A stretch of 42,815 nt of DNA from Oscillospiraceae bacterium (GCA_015064885.1 SVRJ01000018.1:1-42815), one strand, 5' to 3'. Positions 9,123 through 16,245 are shown, numbered from the stretch's first letter. The notes: generated from the letters alone by a model not told the origin. Numbers and translations are program-made.

Positions 9123-9207
9123 GCGGGAGTGGCGGAACTGGCAGACGCGCACGTTTGAGGGGCGTGTGGTTCACACCGTACGGGTTCAAGTCCCGTTTCC
9201 CGCACCA
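9123..9207 (+). tRNA. tRNA-Leu, anticodon GAG, copy 1
   Basis: The 85-nt gene has encoded CCA. Acceptor GCGGGAG pairs with TTCCCGC. The anticodon loop is TTTGAGG (anticodon GAG, reading CTC), with a long class II variable arm typical of leucine tRNA and the T-arm GGGTTCAAGTCCC. It is identical to the copy at 11056-11140. Confidence 0.96.
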
Positions 9208-9209
9208 GA

Positions 9210-9252
9210 AAAAAGCACACATTAGTCTACCGGACAAATGTGTGCTTTTTTC
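9210..9252 (+). terminator. Terminator of tRNA-Leu(GAG) copy 1
   Basis: AAAAAGCACACATT pairs with AATGTGTGCTTTTT (9237-9250) and ends in a T-run immediately after the tRNA. Confidence 0.88.
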
Positions 9253-9255
9253 AAC

Positions 9256-9347
9256 GAAATTCGCCTTCGGCGAGTGAAATATGGCTTCGCCATGTGAAAT
9301 AGCTTCGCTGTGAAATATTTGCTACGCAAATGTGATGGGCGAATTTC
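9256..9347. repeat. Nested hairpin array with GTGAAAT spacers
   Basis: An outer stem (GAAATTCGCC 9256-9265 with GGGCGAATTTC 9337-9347) encloses small hairpins with TTC or TAC loops: CGCC/GGCG (9262-9272), ATGGC/GCCAT (9281-9293), AGC/GCT (9301-9309) and ATTTGC/GCAAAT (9317-9331). The sequence GTGAAAT recurs at 9274-9280, 9294-9300 and 9310-9316 between hairpins. It resembles a dispersed palindromic repeat of Clostridia. Its function is unknown. Confidence 0.8.
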
Positions 9348-9463
9348 AATTGCTGGATAGCGAGATTGCAAAAGACTTGTATAATAAATGTGGCACAATC
9401 CGCAGGATGCTGATCGCCTCTATCAATACGGCGAAGGAGAACTCAAATGACGGTAAAAAATGA
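9335..9463 (+). pseudogene. C-terminal remnant of a four-helix-bundle (S23-like) protein
   Basis: A 42-codon open frame reads MGEFQLLDSEIAKDLYNKC and continues to RRMLIASINTAKENSND before TGA 9461-9463. This matches the final two helices of the small four-helix-bundle/S23 family (about 115-120 residues), in which an LxxxE...C motif is followed by a hydrophobic helix ending in a charged tail. The N-terminal two thirds are absent. The open frame begins inside the closing arm of the hairpin array, so the array marks the truncation point. Its 3' end overlaps the start of the next gene by 17 bp and contains that gene's ribosome binding site. Confidence 0.6.
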
Positions 9464-9857
9464 TATAGTTTTGTGGGACAACGGAATAGATAAGTTTTGT
9501 TTATTAAAAGCACCAAACGAACAGCAATATAAATATATTGACGGTGTCCCTTGCATCACGTTTGGAATTTCTTATGAAAACACGAGTTTTAAGGGGTACG
9601 ATACCTTTACTTTGTTTGACCATTTTTATTCTAACATAGTTAACGAGATAGAAAGCACATATACTTCGCTAAACGGTTCTTTTCGCATCTATGACGTTGG
9701 TGCAGATACCGATGGGTATATTGAGCTTGTTATGACAAATGGGAAACTATCTGTCAAAGGTCAGCTTGGCGCATCTTTTTCTTCACATTCGTTAATGTTT
9801 GAATTTGAAGCAGACCAAACTTTAGTAGGAAATCTGCTACAAGAGATTACGTTTTGA
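9447..9857 (+). CDS. Unknown 136-aa protein, immunity-like beta/alpha fold
   Basis: ATG 9447 follows GAAGGAGAA, so translation is well supported. The protein is acidic and soluble, with no signal peptide. The pattern of short strands, a Gly-rich turn (NGKLSVKGQLGASF) and a closing segment LMFEFEADQTLVGNLLQEI recalls small polymorphic-toxin immunity proteins (WapI/DUF6228-like), but no family motif confirms this. Codon use is AT-richer than spoIIE. Together with the neighbouring gene remnant and repeat, this suggests horizontally acquired DNA. Confidence 0.55.
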   Translation: MTVKNDIVLWDNGIDKFCLLKAPNEQQYKYIDGVPCITFGISYENTSFKGYDTFTLFDHFYSNIVNEIESTYTSLNGSFRIYDVGADTDGYIELVMTNGKLSVKGQLGASFSSHSLMFEFEADQTLVGNLLQEITF

Positions 9858-9994
9858 TTTTATGAGCGTAAGACTTTCACATTATCTACGCACCTTTTTT
9901 GCCTTTTTACCTATGCTTACGCACCGTTTGCGCGTTTCTTCGCAACAAAGCTGATAAAATTAACATATAGCAACCCGAAGTTTACATAAAGAAA

Positions 9995-10034
9995 CACCAA
10001 ATTGGTGGTATGTTTTCTGTTTGTGTGTTATAAT
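9995..10034 (+). promoter_or_regulatory. Promoter and palindromic operator of the XRE regulator
   Basis: TATAAT at 10029-10034 is a perfect -10. No good -35 is present; the expected position abuts the perfect 13-bp palindrome CACCAAATTGGTG (9995-10007). This arrangement suits binding by the XRE-family product encoded just downstream (autoregulation inferred). Confidence 0.55.
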
Positions 10035-10072
10035 AGTGGCAAGACAACATCATAAAACGTAAGGAGAAGATC

Positions 10073-10867
10073 ATGACACTTGGCGAAAAGATATCAAAAC
10101 TCAGAAAAGAAAACAATTATACACAAGAACAGCTTGCAGAGATTCTCGGCGTTACACGCCAATCCATCAGCAAATGGGAGTCGGATATAGCCTACCCGGA
10201 AACCGATAAGCTCATCAAAATGGGAAGGCTCTTTGAATGCTCAATGGATTATCTGCTAAACGATGATATTACCGAAAAGCAAGGTATCGAACCTAAGGAG
10301 AGCGAAACATTTTGGGATAAATTCAAAAAACAATTTTGCGAACGCAAAAGCGAGAAAATGATTTTCGGTATGCCGCTTTACCATATCGGCAAAAATGCAC
10401 ACGGATTTTTTGCAATCGGATTTAAGGCGAGAGGAGTATTTTCCTTCGGTCTGATCTCAAGAGGTGTTTTTTCGTTTGGCTTGTTTTCACTCGGAGTAAT
10501 TTCAATTGGGCTTTTATCACTCGGCTTGATTTCCGCAGGCGTGTTCTCTGCCGGCCTTCTCGCGGTCGGCTCGATCGCTCTCGGTCTGTTTGCGGCAGGT
10601 GCGATCAGTGTAGGGCTTATATCCTTCGGTGCTCTTTCTGTAGGATGCTTCTCAACGGGAGCGCTCGCGATCGGAAAATATGCGGCTGTCGGTGATCATG
10701 CCAGCGCTTATATCGCTATCGGAAAATCGGTTGCGGAAGGAAGTGTTTACACTCACATCGGAGATCTGAGCACGGCAGATATACAAAAGGTGATTGAATG
10801 GCTCGATGCAAACGTACCGTCTGCTCTTGGCTTTGCAAAAGAAATATTTAAATTTTACATACAATAA
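10073..10867 (+). CDS. XRE-family regulator with hydrophobic Gly-repeat C-terminal domain
   Basis: The product has 264 residues, with ATG 10073 after AAGGAG. Residues 1-65 form a classic XRE/Cro helix-turn-helix (LGEKISKLRKENNYTQEQLAEILGVTRQ, then SISKWE and the YPETDKLIKMG helix). A short charged linker follows. Residues 105-225 are a long run of near-periodic units of about 5-6 residues in the style of GVFSFGL/GLISAGV/GAISVGL. They are rich in Gly, Ser, Ala and aliphatics and could form a left-handed beta-helix or a membrane-embedded repeat. The end (DLSTADIQKVIEWLDANVPSA) is again soluble. This architecture occurs in Clostridia; the ligand and targets are unknown. Its own promoter carries a palindrome. 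Confidence 0.8.
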   Translation: MTLGEKISKLRKENNYTQEQLAEILGVTRQSISKWESDIAYPETDKLIKMGRLFECSMDYLLNDDITEKQGIEPKESETFWDKFKKQFCERKSEKMIFGMPLYHIGKNAHGFFAIGFKARGVFSFGLISRGVFSFGLFSLGVISIGLLSLGLISAGVFSAGLLAVGSIALGLFAAGAISVGLISFGALSVGCFSTGALAIGKYAAVGDHASAYIAIGKSVAEGSVYTHIGDLSTADIQKVIEWLDANVPSALGFAKEIFKFYIQ

Positions 10868-10917
10868 TACCCGTTTGATCTCATAACCGAGTTATCTGCA
10901 ATTACATCTCCCATAAC

Positions 10918-10950
10918 AAAAAGCTCTTCTGCGATGAGCTTTTTGTTTTT
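10918..10950 (+). terminator. Terminator of the XRE regulator gene
   Basis: AAAAAGCTC (10918-10926) pairs with GAGCTTTTT (10936-10944), followed by a T-rich run. Confidence 0.8.
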
Positions 10951-11003
10951 TATTAAAATTCGAAAAAACATTCCGCAAAAACAAAAAACTTTTAAAAACC
11001 CTA

Positions 11004-11032
11004 TTGACAAACGAATTGTTTTGTGGTATAAT
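11004..11032 (+). promoter_or_regulatory. Promoter of tRNA-Leu(GAG) copy 2
   Basis: Perfect TTGACA (11004-11009) and TATAAT (11027-11032) with a 17-bp spacer. Confidence 0.9.
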
Positions 11033-11055
11033 ATATATGTTGTGAAAAGCAATAC

Positions 11056-11140
11056 GCGGGAGTGGCGGAACTGGCAGACGCGCACGTTTGAGGGGCGTGT
11101 GGTTCACACCGTACGGGTTCAAGTCCCGTTTCCCGCACCA
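11056..11140 (+). tRNA. tRNA-Leu, anticodon GAG, copy 2
   Basis: The 85 nt are identical to the gene at 9123-9207, including the encoded CCA. The promoter and terminator differ from those of copy 1, so the duplication covers the tRNA only or the flanks have since diverged. Confidence 0.96.
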
Positions 11141-11142
11141 CT

Positions 11143-11171
11143 AAAAAGCTCGTCTATGACGAGCTTTTTTG
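11143..11171 (+). terminator. Terminator of tRNA-Leu(GAG) copy 2
   Basis: AAAAAGCTCGTC (11143-11154) pairs with GACGAGCTTTTT (11158-11169), ending in a T-run. Confidence 0.9.
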
Positions 11172-11206
11172 TTTTTCATATAATATCTGCTTCTATCTTA
11201 AAAGCA

Positions 11207-11235
11207 TTGACAAAACGGAGCAGATATGCTATAAT
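11207..11235 (+). promoter_or_regulatory. Promoter of the large lipoprotein gene
   Basis: Perfect TTGACA (11207-11212) and TATAAT (11230-11235), 17 bp apart, followed by GGAGGAA and ATG 11275. Confidence 0.88.
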
Positions 11236-11274
11236 AATTTCAGCATCCAAAACAAAATTTTCGGAGGAATAAAA

Positions 11275-13125
11275 ATGAAGAGATATAAGATCATCTCGCT
11301 TCTCGTCCTGCTTGTTATATGTTTATGCCTCGTCGCCTCGTGCAGAAATGACTCTGTAAATAATGAATCAACGACCGCGTCGGGCTCAAGCGATGAGATT
11401 ACGGAAAAAACAAGCATTAACCTGACGAAAGAAAATATATCTTCTTTCACTATCGTGCGCCCCGAAAAATGCGATTCTGCGACTGTTAGTGCTGCGTCAA
11501 GCCTCAAGCTGGCATTTGGCGAATGCGGTCTTGATATCAAAATAAAGGATGACTGGGCAAGAAAAGAGGAAGATGTTCCTACAGATACAAACGAGATACT
11601 TATAGGGATTACCAATCGCTCGGAGAGTCAAGAATATTCAAGCGGGCTCAAATGCGACGACTATGTCATTGCCGCAACACCAAGCCGCATTATAATACTC
11701 GGCGGATCGGGTTCCGCTACACAAAATGCGGTGGAGTTTTTCATAAAAAAATATCTTTCCGACAACGATCCCGCGCTTACTCTTGACGTGGGTATCATAA
11801 GCACTCACGCCGGCGAATATAAAAGAAGCGATATCACATTGTTTGATAAAAGCATCTCGGAATACGAGATCGTTATACCAAACAATGCGGATGCAATAAC
11901 AAAGCATGCAGCGAACATAATAGCAGACAAGATACGCGAAGAAAGCGGTCACGTAATAAATATCATCAATGAAAAGAACGCATCAAGCATCCCGCATATC
12001 AGGCTTCTTTACTCCTCGGATAACCTATCCGATGACGAATACTCCTTTGAAAAGGACGAGTCAGGCTTAACAGTGCGAGCAGGAAAGCGTACCCTCCTCT
12101 ATGCCTCGCGAGAGCTCATCTCTTCACTTTCAAATGAAAATCAAGGAAATGCAAGCATCACACCCGAGCTAAAGGTAAAGAAAATGTCTCTGCCCTCGTA
12201 TCCGCTCCACTCCTCTCTTGACGGAAAGACGCCGGTTGCCATGTGTGATCAGCTTAATAAAAAAGCGGTAATTTTTGACCTCGACGCAAAAGACCCTACG
12301 TCAAAGGACGCTGTCATCTGGGAATGGGTCCCCAACGGAAGCAACGGATTTTCGGGCGCAGGATTCAACTACCAGATAGACGACATCAAGCTCAGATACA
12401 GTGAGATACTGAATACGTATATAATTTGCGTAAGTTCATCCGGTGGTTTTATGGGGATAGCCGAGTACCCGTCCGGTCGAAAGATATGGGAAACGAATGC
12501 TTCGGGATACGGCCCCCACTCTATAGATTATCTGCCGAGCGGCCTTGTCGCATGCGCTCTCTCCGGCAACGGAAATACCGAAAAAAACGAGATACGCCTA
12601 TATTACACTGATAAAAACGGAAATTTATCTTCAAAATACATTAGCGATGAACTTGTCAGTGCACACGGTGTTCACTGGGACAACGAATTCGGGGTTCTGT
12701 GGGCTCTCGGAGGGAATGAAATAGTAGCTTACGAAATTTCGGGAAGCCCCGAGAAACCTGTGATGACAAGAATAGAAGGCTTCGGTGGAAAAATCAGCGC
12801 GGGCGGTCACGATCTTTCCGCAGATCCGAATCAAAACGGTATCTTCTGGTTCTCGAACTCGTCCGTAAACCATTTTAACAAATACGAAAACAAGGTAATA
12901 TCAAACTTCGACGGCAGAAACGTTATCAACGCTAAATCGGTAAAATGCATTTGCGTCCTTCCCGACGGAAGGATACTGCGCACAGCGGCAACAAACGTAT
13001 TCAAGTCGCACAATACAGATACTCTTGCAGTTTTCACCAAAAACGAGTCGGGTACGTTCGTTAAAACAGAATACGTATTTTCGGATCGTGCATTCTACAA
13101 GGCCAGGGCATTTTACCTACATTAA
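11275..13125 (+). CDS. Large lipoprotein with DUF6528-like beta-propeller C-terminus
   Basis: The product has 616 residues. Residues 1-23 are a lipoprotein signal peptide ending in the lipobox LVASC. Residues 50-170 and again about 195-300 resemble the small alpha/beta domain at the N-terminus of GH67/DUF4838-type proteins (SFTIVRPEKCDSATVSAA, EILIGITNR; then EYEIVIPNNADAITKHAA). From about residue 318 there is a propeller-like region (VAMCDQLNKKAVIFDLDAKD, VIWEWVP, GPHSIDYLPSGLVACALSGNG, HGVHWDN) with the look of the DUF6528 family. It is probably anchored on the outer membrane face and binds or cleaves a glycan; that role is inferred. It is monocistronic. Confidence 0.7.
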   Translation: MKRYKIISLLVLLVICLCLVASCRNDSVNNESTTASGSSDEITEKTSINLTKENISSFTIVRPEKCDSATVSAASSLKLAFGECGLDIKIKDDWARKEEDVPTDTNEILIGITNRSESQEYSSGLKCDDYVIAATPSRIIILGGSGSATQNAVEFFIKKYLSDNDPALTLDVGIISTHAGEYKRSDITLFDKSISEYEIVIPNNADAITKHAANIIADKIREESGHVINIINEKNASSIPHIRLLYSSDNLSDDEYSFEKDESGLTVRAGKRTLLYASRELISSLSNENQGNASITPELKVKKMSLPSYPLHSSLDGKTPVAMCDQLNKKAVIFDLDAKDPTSKDAVIWEWVPNGSNGFSGAGFNYQIDDIKLRYSEILNTYIICVSSSGGFMGIAEYPSGRKIWETNASGYGPHSIDYLPSGLVACALSGNGNTEKNEIRLYYTDKNGNLSSKYISDELVSAHGVHWDNEFGVLWALGGNEIVAYEISGSPEKPVMTRIEGFGGKISAGGHDLSADPNQNGIFWFSNSSVNHFNKYENKVISNFDGRNVINAKSVKCICVLPDGRILRTAATNVFKSHNTDTLAVFTKNESGTFVKTEYVFSDRAFYKARAFYLH

Positions 13126-13136
13126 AACTATTGTAA

Positions 13137-13164
13137 ATAAGGCAGGGGATCCTCCCTGCCTTAT
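13137..13164 (+). terminator. Weak hairpin after the lipoprotein gene
   Basis: AAGGCAGGG pairs with CCCTGCCTT around a GATCC-containing loop. No long T-run follows, so termination may be partial. Confidence 0.5.
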
Positions 13165-13203
13165 CTATTTATCGGGTGCAAAATAAATTTTAGCAAAAAG
13201 CTA

Positions 13204-13232
13204 TTGACAAAATGACCGAAATATGATATAAT
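13204..13232 (+). promoter_or_regulatory. Former tRNA-Leu(CAG) promoter, now driving an inserted gene
   Basis: Perfect TTGACA (13204-13209) and TATAAT (13227-13232) with a 17-bp spacer lie 27 bp upstream of the tRNA 5' half. Because the tRNA is interrupted, this promoter now reads into the YcxB-like gene that begins at 13341. Confidence 0.9.
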
Positions 13233-13259
13233 AATTAGGCTTGAAATTCAACTTCAAAC

Positions 13260-13298
13260 GCGGGTATGGCGGAATTGGCAGATGCGCTAGATTCAGGT
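13260..13298 (+). pseudogene. 5' half of split tRNA-Leu(CAG)
   Basis: The 39 nt match the intact tRNA at 13994-14032 except T instead of C in the D-loop (GCAGAT versus GCAGAC). The match stops after GATTCAGGT, within the anticodon loop. The missing remainder is found at 17078-17125; joined, the two pieces give a normal 87-nt tRNA-Leu(CAG). Confidence 0.92.
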
Positions 13299-13340
13299 AA
13301 CGACACCTTGGTGTAGTTGCTGCAAAAAGGAGGATCATGC

Positions 13341-13850
13341 ATGAAATTCTCAAACCGAACGGTTTATGATAAAGAGCGGTTGATAAGGTTTAATAATTTT
13401 ATCATACTCAAAAAAAGATTTTTTTGGGTGCTTATGATCGTGTGCGCTGTTTTGGCTTCGGGTTCATTTGCGATGACTCTTGCTCTCGGTATATACAATT
13501 CCACTATTTTGCTTGGCTTTTCACTTATCGTACTTCTTGATGTAACGTATATTTTTTGTTGTTTTGTTTTGCCACGGTTTACTGTCAATAAGGCGGTTGG
13601 ATTAAATACCAATATTCTTTTTGAATTTCAAGAAGACACCTTTAAATTATCAGCAACAAATAAAAACGGAACCGAATCCTCCGAGTTAAATTATTCATCC
13701 ATAATAAAGGTGATGGAATCGAAGTGTGATATATACCTTTTCATATCAAAGCATCAAGGTTATATATTAGACAAATCGGGGTTTGAGGCGGGATGTCCCG
13801 ATGAACTTTTGGAATTTCTTAAAGGTAAAAATATTCCATACAAAAGATAA
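13341..13850 (+). CDS. YcxB-like membrane protein
   Basis: The product has 169 residues from ATG 13341, with AAGGAGG at 13327-13333. The sequence starts MKFSNRTVYDKERLIRFN. Two hydrophobic helices follow (about residues 27-50 and 57-80), then a cytoplasmic domain: FTVNKAVG, FEFQEDTFKLSATN, LNYSSIIKVMES, YLFISKHQGYILDKSGF. This fits the YcxB-like family of small membrane proteins, whose function is unknown. The gene has no promoter of its own. It starts 43 bp inside the insertion and is placed to be transcribed from the former tRNA promoter at 13204. Confidence 0.72.
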   Translation: MKFSNRTVYDKERLIRFNNFIILKKRFFWVLMIVCAVLASGSFAMTLALGIYNSTILLGFSLIVLLDVTYIFCCFVLPRFTVNKAVGLNTNILFEFQEDTFKLSATNKNGTESSELNYSSIIKVMESKCDIYLFISKHQGYILDKSGFEAGCPDELLEFLKGKNIPYKR

Positions 13851-13993
13851 AACCGCAGAAATGCGTTTTTATAAATATCGCGGAATTATGCTGAATAAGT
13901 AAGATTTATCTGAAAAGTAAGCACCGCCTCGGAGACCTCACTCCGTGTAAAAATTAAAGGATGAAACAATTTTGCATTTTGCATTATTCATTC

Positions 13994-14080
13994 GCGGGTA
14001 TGGCGGAATTGGCAGACGCGCTAGATTCAGGTTCTAGTGAGGGCGACTTCGTGCAGGTTCAAGTCCTGTTACCCGCACCA
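13994..14080 (+). tRNA. tRNA-Leu, anticodon CAG, intact copy inside the insertion
   Basis: The 87-nt gene has encoded CCA. The anticodon stem CTAGA/TCTAG encloses loop TTCAGGT (anticodon CAG, reading CTG), with a long variable arm and T-arm CAGGTTCAAGTCCTG. It differs from the split copy by one D-loop base. No clear sigma-A promoter lies directly upstream, so it may depend on read-through from 13204 across the YcxB-like gene. In this window it is the only unbroken CAG leucine tRNA. Confidence 0.95.
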
Positions 14081-14085
14081 ACCAA

Positions 14086-14110
14086 AAGAGAGCTTCGGCT
14101 CTCTTTTTTT
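14086..14110 (+). terminator. Terminator of the intact tRNA-Leu(CAG)
   Basis: AAGAGAGC (14086-14093), a TTCG tetraloop and GCTCTCTT (14098-14105) end in a run of T. Confidence 0.92.
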
Positions 14111-14139
14111 GTTGGTATGAGTAATCGGCTACGCAGAAT

Positions 14140-14245
14140 CTGCTCAACGCCAAAGGCGTTGGTAGCAGGCAACGTTTGGCGGTTTGCGGGAGCAAATGAC
14201 GGACCGTGTCCGTCAAGACAAACTTGCGGATTTGCTTACAAATCC
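14140..14245. repeat. Cluster of four hairpins between tRNA 3' ends
   Basis: Four adjacent palindromes are visible: CTGCT/AGCAG enclosing AACGCC/GGCGTT (14140-14168), TTTGC/GCAAA (14183-14196), TGACGGA/TCCGTCA (14197-14215) and GGATTTG/CAAATCC (14228-14245). No coding frame is credible here. It may be a structured repeat or the remains of an earlier insertion at the tRNA 3' end. Confidence 0.65.
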
Positions 14246-14255
14246 AGTTCAATTT

Positions 14256-14273
14256 GTCCTGTTACCCGCACCA
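14256..14273 (+). pseudogene. Detached tRNA-Leu 3'-end fragment
   Basis: GTCCTGTTACCCGCACCA at 14256-14273 exactly repeats the last 18 nt of the intact tRNA (14063-14080), one further base also agrees, and the preceding GTTCAA is a decayed T-loop. No tRNA body precedes it. It resembles an attachment-site remnant. Its own terminator hairpin follows. Confidence 0.75.
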
Positions 14274-14274
14274 A

Positions 14275-14306
14275 AAACAGGTAGGCAATTGCCTACCTGT
14301 TTTTAT
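14275..14306. terminator. Terminator hairpin after the tRNA fragment
   Basis: AACAGGTAGGC pairs with GCCTACCTGTT, with T-rich and A-rich flanks on both sides. It can stop transcription from the tRNA side and from the opposing oxidoreductase gene that ends at 14314. Confidence 0.82.
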
Positions 14307-14313
14307 TTATTAT

Positions 14314-15417
14314 TCAAAGTATTCCATGAGGAAGTAACGGATCCATCGGAGCTTCACGCTCGAAATGAGTGATCATCTCGTAAGGCATACCTGTTTCTGC
14401 ACTCTTCATAACGCCCGTCATAACCTCAAGCACGTGATACGTCTGAAGATAGGACGCACGTGGGGGACGTCCCTGTTCAATTGCCGCGGCAAGATCTGCA
14501 AGTCCAAGGCAACGGGAATTTTCGCTATAATCAAATTCAAGGGAAAGTTCTTCTTCCTCTTTTGTTGTTCCGTTAAGAAAACGCATTCCCTTTTGACTGC
14601 CAAAGCAGTTTGGATCAGGAACATAAAGATTACCTTTCGTACCGTAAAGCTGTATGTTTGCCTGTTTTGCATCGTACGTATCAAACGTTGTCATAAACGA
14701 AACAGTCGCTCCCGAAGTAAAAGTCAGTAAACATTCGTAGTGAGTCGGAACACTAACCTTTATCGTTTCTCCCTCGTGAGGCTTGGCTGTAATCAAACGT
14801 TCGTCGAATGTAGTACGTGATGTACCGTATACTTTTTTGACTTCTCCCAGCAAATTGATCAGAGCTGTAATGTAATAAGGACCCATATCAAGAAGTGGTC
14901 CTCCCCCTCTTTGATAGTAAAAATCAGGATCAGGATGCCAGCTTTCTACGCCACGGTGCGCCATAACACACCTTCCGCCTATAACATCTCCCAGTCGCCC
15001 CTCATCAATAAATTTACGGCAGGTCTGTATGCCCGCTCCCATAAAGGTATCGGGAGCTCCGCCTATCCACAAGCCACGCTCCTTTGCAATTCTTACAAGC
15101 TCTGTTCCCTCTTCAAAATCAGCTCCCAATGGCTTTTCGGAGTACACGTGCTTACCTGCCAGAAGCGCCCCTTTAGACACCTCAAAGTGCTGGTACGGAC
15201 GAGTAAGATTAAGAACGACATCTATCTCAGGATCTGCGAACAACTCCTCCATAGTATCGTAGAGTTTCGAGATACCGTACTTTCTTTGAGCATTCTCTGC
15301 CCGCTCTCGAATAAGGTCGCAAACGGCTACAAGCTTTACGTTTTTAAAGGCGTTGGCAAAATTTTCGAGGTAAATTCCACTGATACATCCAACGCCTACC
15401 ATTCCAACGTTTAACAT
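14314..15417 (-). CDS. Gfo/Idh/MocA-family oxidoreductase
   Basis: The product has 367 residues, with ATG 15417 after AGGAGG. The N-terminal Rossmann fold has GVGCISGIYLENF in place of the usual GxGxxG region, followed by LVAVCD. EKPLG near residue 95 carries the family lysine. The C-terminal alpha/beta domain includes GGGPLLDMGPYYI, which holds the usual conserved Asp/Gly motif. The family oxidises or reduces sugars and sugar derivatives with NAD(P). It is 18 bp downstream of the ThuA-like gene on the same strand; ThuA and such oxidoreductases (ThuB) form a sugar-derivative pathway in rhizobia, so a related reaction is likely. The cytosolic location and exact substrate are inferred. Confidence 0.88.
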   Translation of the reverse strand: MLNVGMVGVGCISGIYLENFANAFKNVKLVAVCDLIRERAENAQRKYGISKLYDTMEELFADPEIDVVLNLTRPYQHFEVSKGALLAGKHVYSEKPLGADFEEGTELVRIAKERGLWIGGAPDTFMGAGIQTCRKFIDEGRLGDVIGGRCVMAHRGVESWHPDPDFYYQRGGGPLLDMGPYYITALINLLGEVKKVYGTSRTTFDERLITAKPHEGETIKVSVPTHYECLLTFTSGATVSFMTTFDTYDAKQANIQLYGTKGNLYVPDPNCFGSQKGMRFLNGTTKEEEELSLEFDYSENSRCLGLADLAAAIEQGRPPRASYLQTYHVLEVMTGVMKSAETGMPYEMITHFEREAPMDPLLPHGIL

Positions 15418-15435
15418 AATCCTTTCCTCCTCAAA

Positions 15436-16158
15436 TCAATACATTTTTGCGGTATTATCATACCTTTCAGCACCAAAAAGCTGTTCTTCCGCATACGCTT
15501 TCCCTTCCGCCGCCCAAAGCATTCCTCTTTCCATAAGAACGTTTGCCGAGGGCGAGTCGTCAAATACGTCGTCGTGATGTCCGAGAGAACAATAAAAAAC
15601 TCTGCCAAGTCCCCAATATTTCGTCCAGGCGACGGGCATATCAACAGGCTTATTGGCGGCGTGATAATAATTAACAAGAGGGAATCTCGTTGTGGCAAGT
15701 ACCTCGATAGAGGGATCAATATGAAGATAGTAATGCTCCGAGACGACCTCAAAATCATCTATTCCTTCAACGATCGGACTTGATCCGTGATGTATATTTA
15801 CAGTATAAGTAATACCATCTCCGCCCGGATGACTGACCCACTGACCACCCGTAATAAATTGCCATTCCGTTGAATTACGAAAAGCGTCGCACATTCCTCC
15901 GTGACAGCCCGCCAATCCTACTCCACGGCTGATGGCATACGATATGTTTTTCTCGTACTCACGCGGTAATGTGCTCATCGTAACGCAGGCAACTATAAGA
16001 TCGTACGTCAGAAGATGCTCAGCGCTTGCGAGACACTCCATACCCTCACAGCGCTCCACCAAAAATCCGTTCCGTTCAAGGATTCTTTCAAATCTCTGCG
16101 AAACCTTTTCGGGTTCGTGTCCATTCCATCCGCCCCAAAAGATCAATGCTTTTTTCAT
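15436..16158 (-). CDS. ThuA-like domain protein
   Basis: The product has 240 residues. ATG 16158 is chosen because AAGGAG lies about 9 nt upstream; two earlier in-frame starts overlap or abut that site. The sequence starts MKKALIFWGGWNGHEP, with GVGLAGCHGGMCDAFR near residue 85, FEVVSEHYYLHIDPSIEVLATT and RVFYCSLGHHDDVF. These are hallmarks of the ThuA class-I-glutamine-amidotransferase-like fold. ThuA proteins act in utilisation of trehalose-type or 3-keto sugars; the precise reaction is not settled. It is the first gene of a two-gene unit with the Gfo/Idh/MocA gene, divergent from the AraC regulator. Confidence 0.88.
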   Translation of the reverse strand: MKKALIFWGGWNGHEPEKVSQRFERILERNGFLVERCEGMECLASAEHLLTYDLIVACVTMSTLPREYEKNISYAISRGVGLAGCHGGMCDAFRNSTEWQFITGGQWVSHPGGDGITYTVNIHHGSSPIVEGIDDFEVVSEHYYLHIDPSIEVLATTRFPLVNYYHAANKPVDMPVAWTKYWGLGRVFYCSLGHHDDVFDDSPSANVLMERGMLWAAEGKAYAEEQLFGAERYDNTAKMY

Positions 16159-16216
16159 TGTTTTCATACTCCTTTCCAAAAGCTTTATCTACAATATAAT
16201 TTTAACATATTCCCTC

Positions 16217-16245
16217 TTGAAATGAAACACAAATTGTAGTATAAT
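16217..16245 (+). promoter_or_regulatory. Promoter of the AraC-type gene
   Basis: TTGAAA (16217-16222), a 17-bp spacer and TATAAT (16240-16245). It lies in the divergent gap between thuA-like and araC-type genes, where the AraC protein probably binds both directions. Confidence 0.8.

Noticed and set aside
9256-9347. CRISPR array
   Set aside because: The repeated units are 7 bp with hairpin spacers of uneven size; there are no direct repeats of 23-40 bp and no cas genes.
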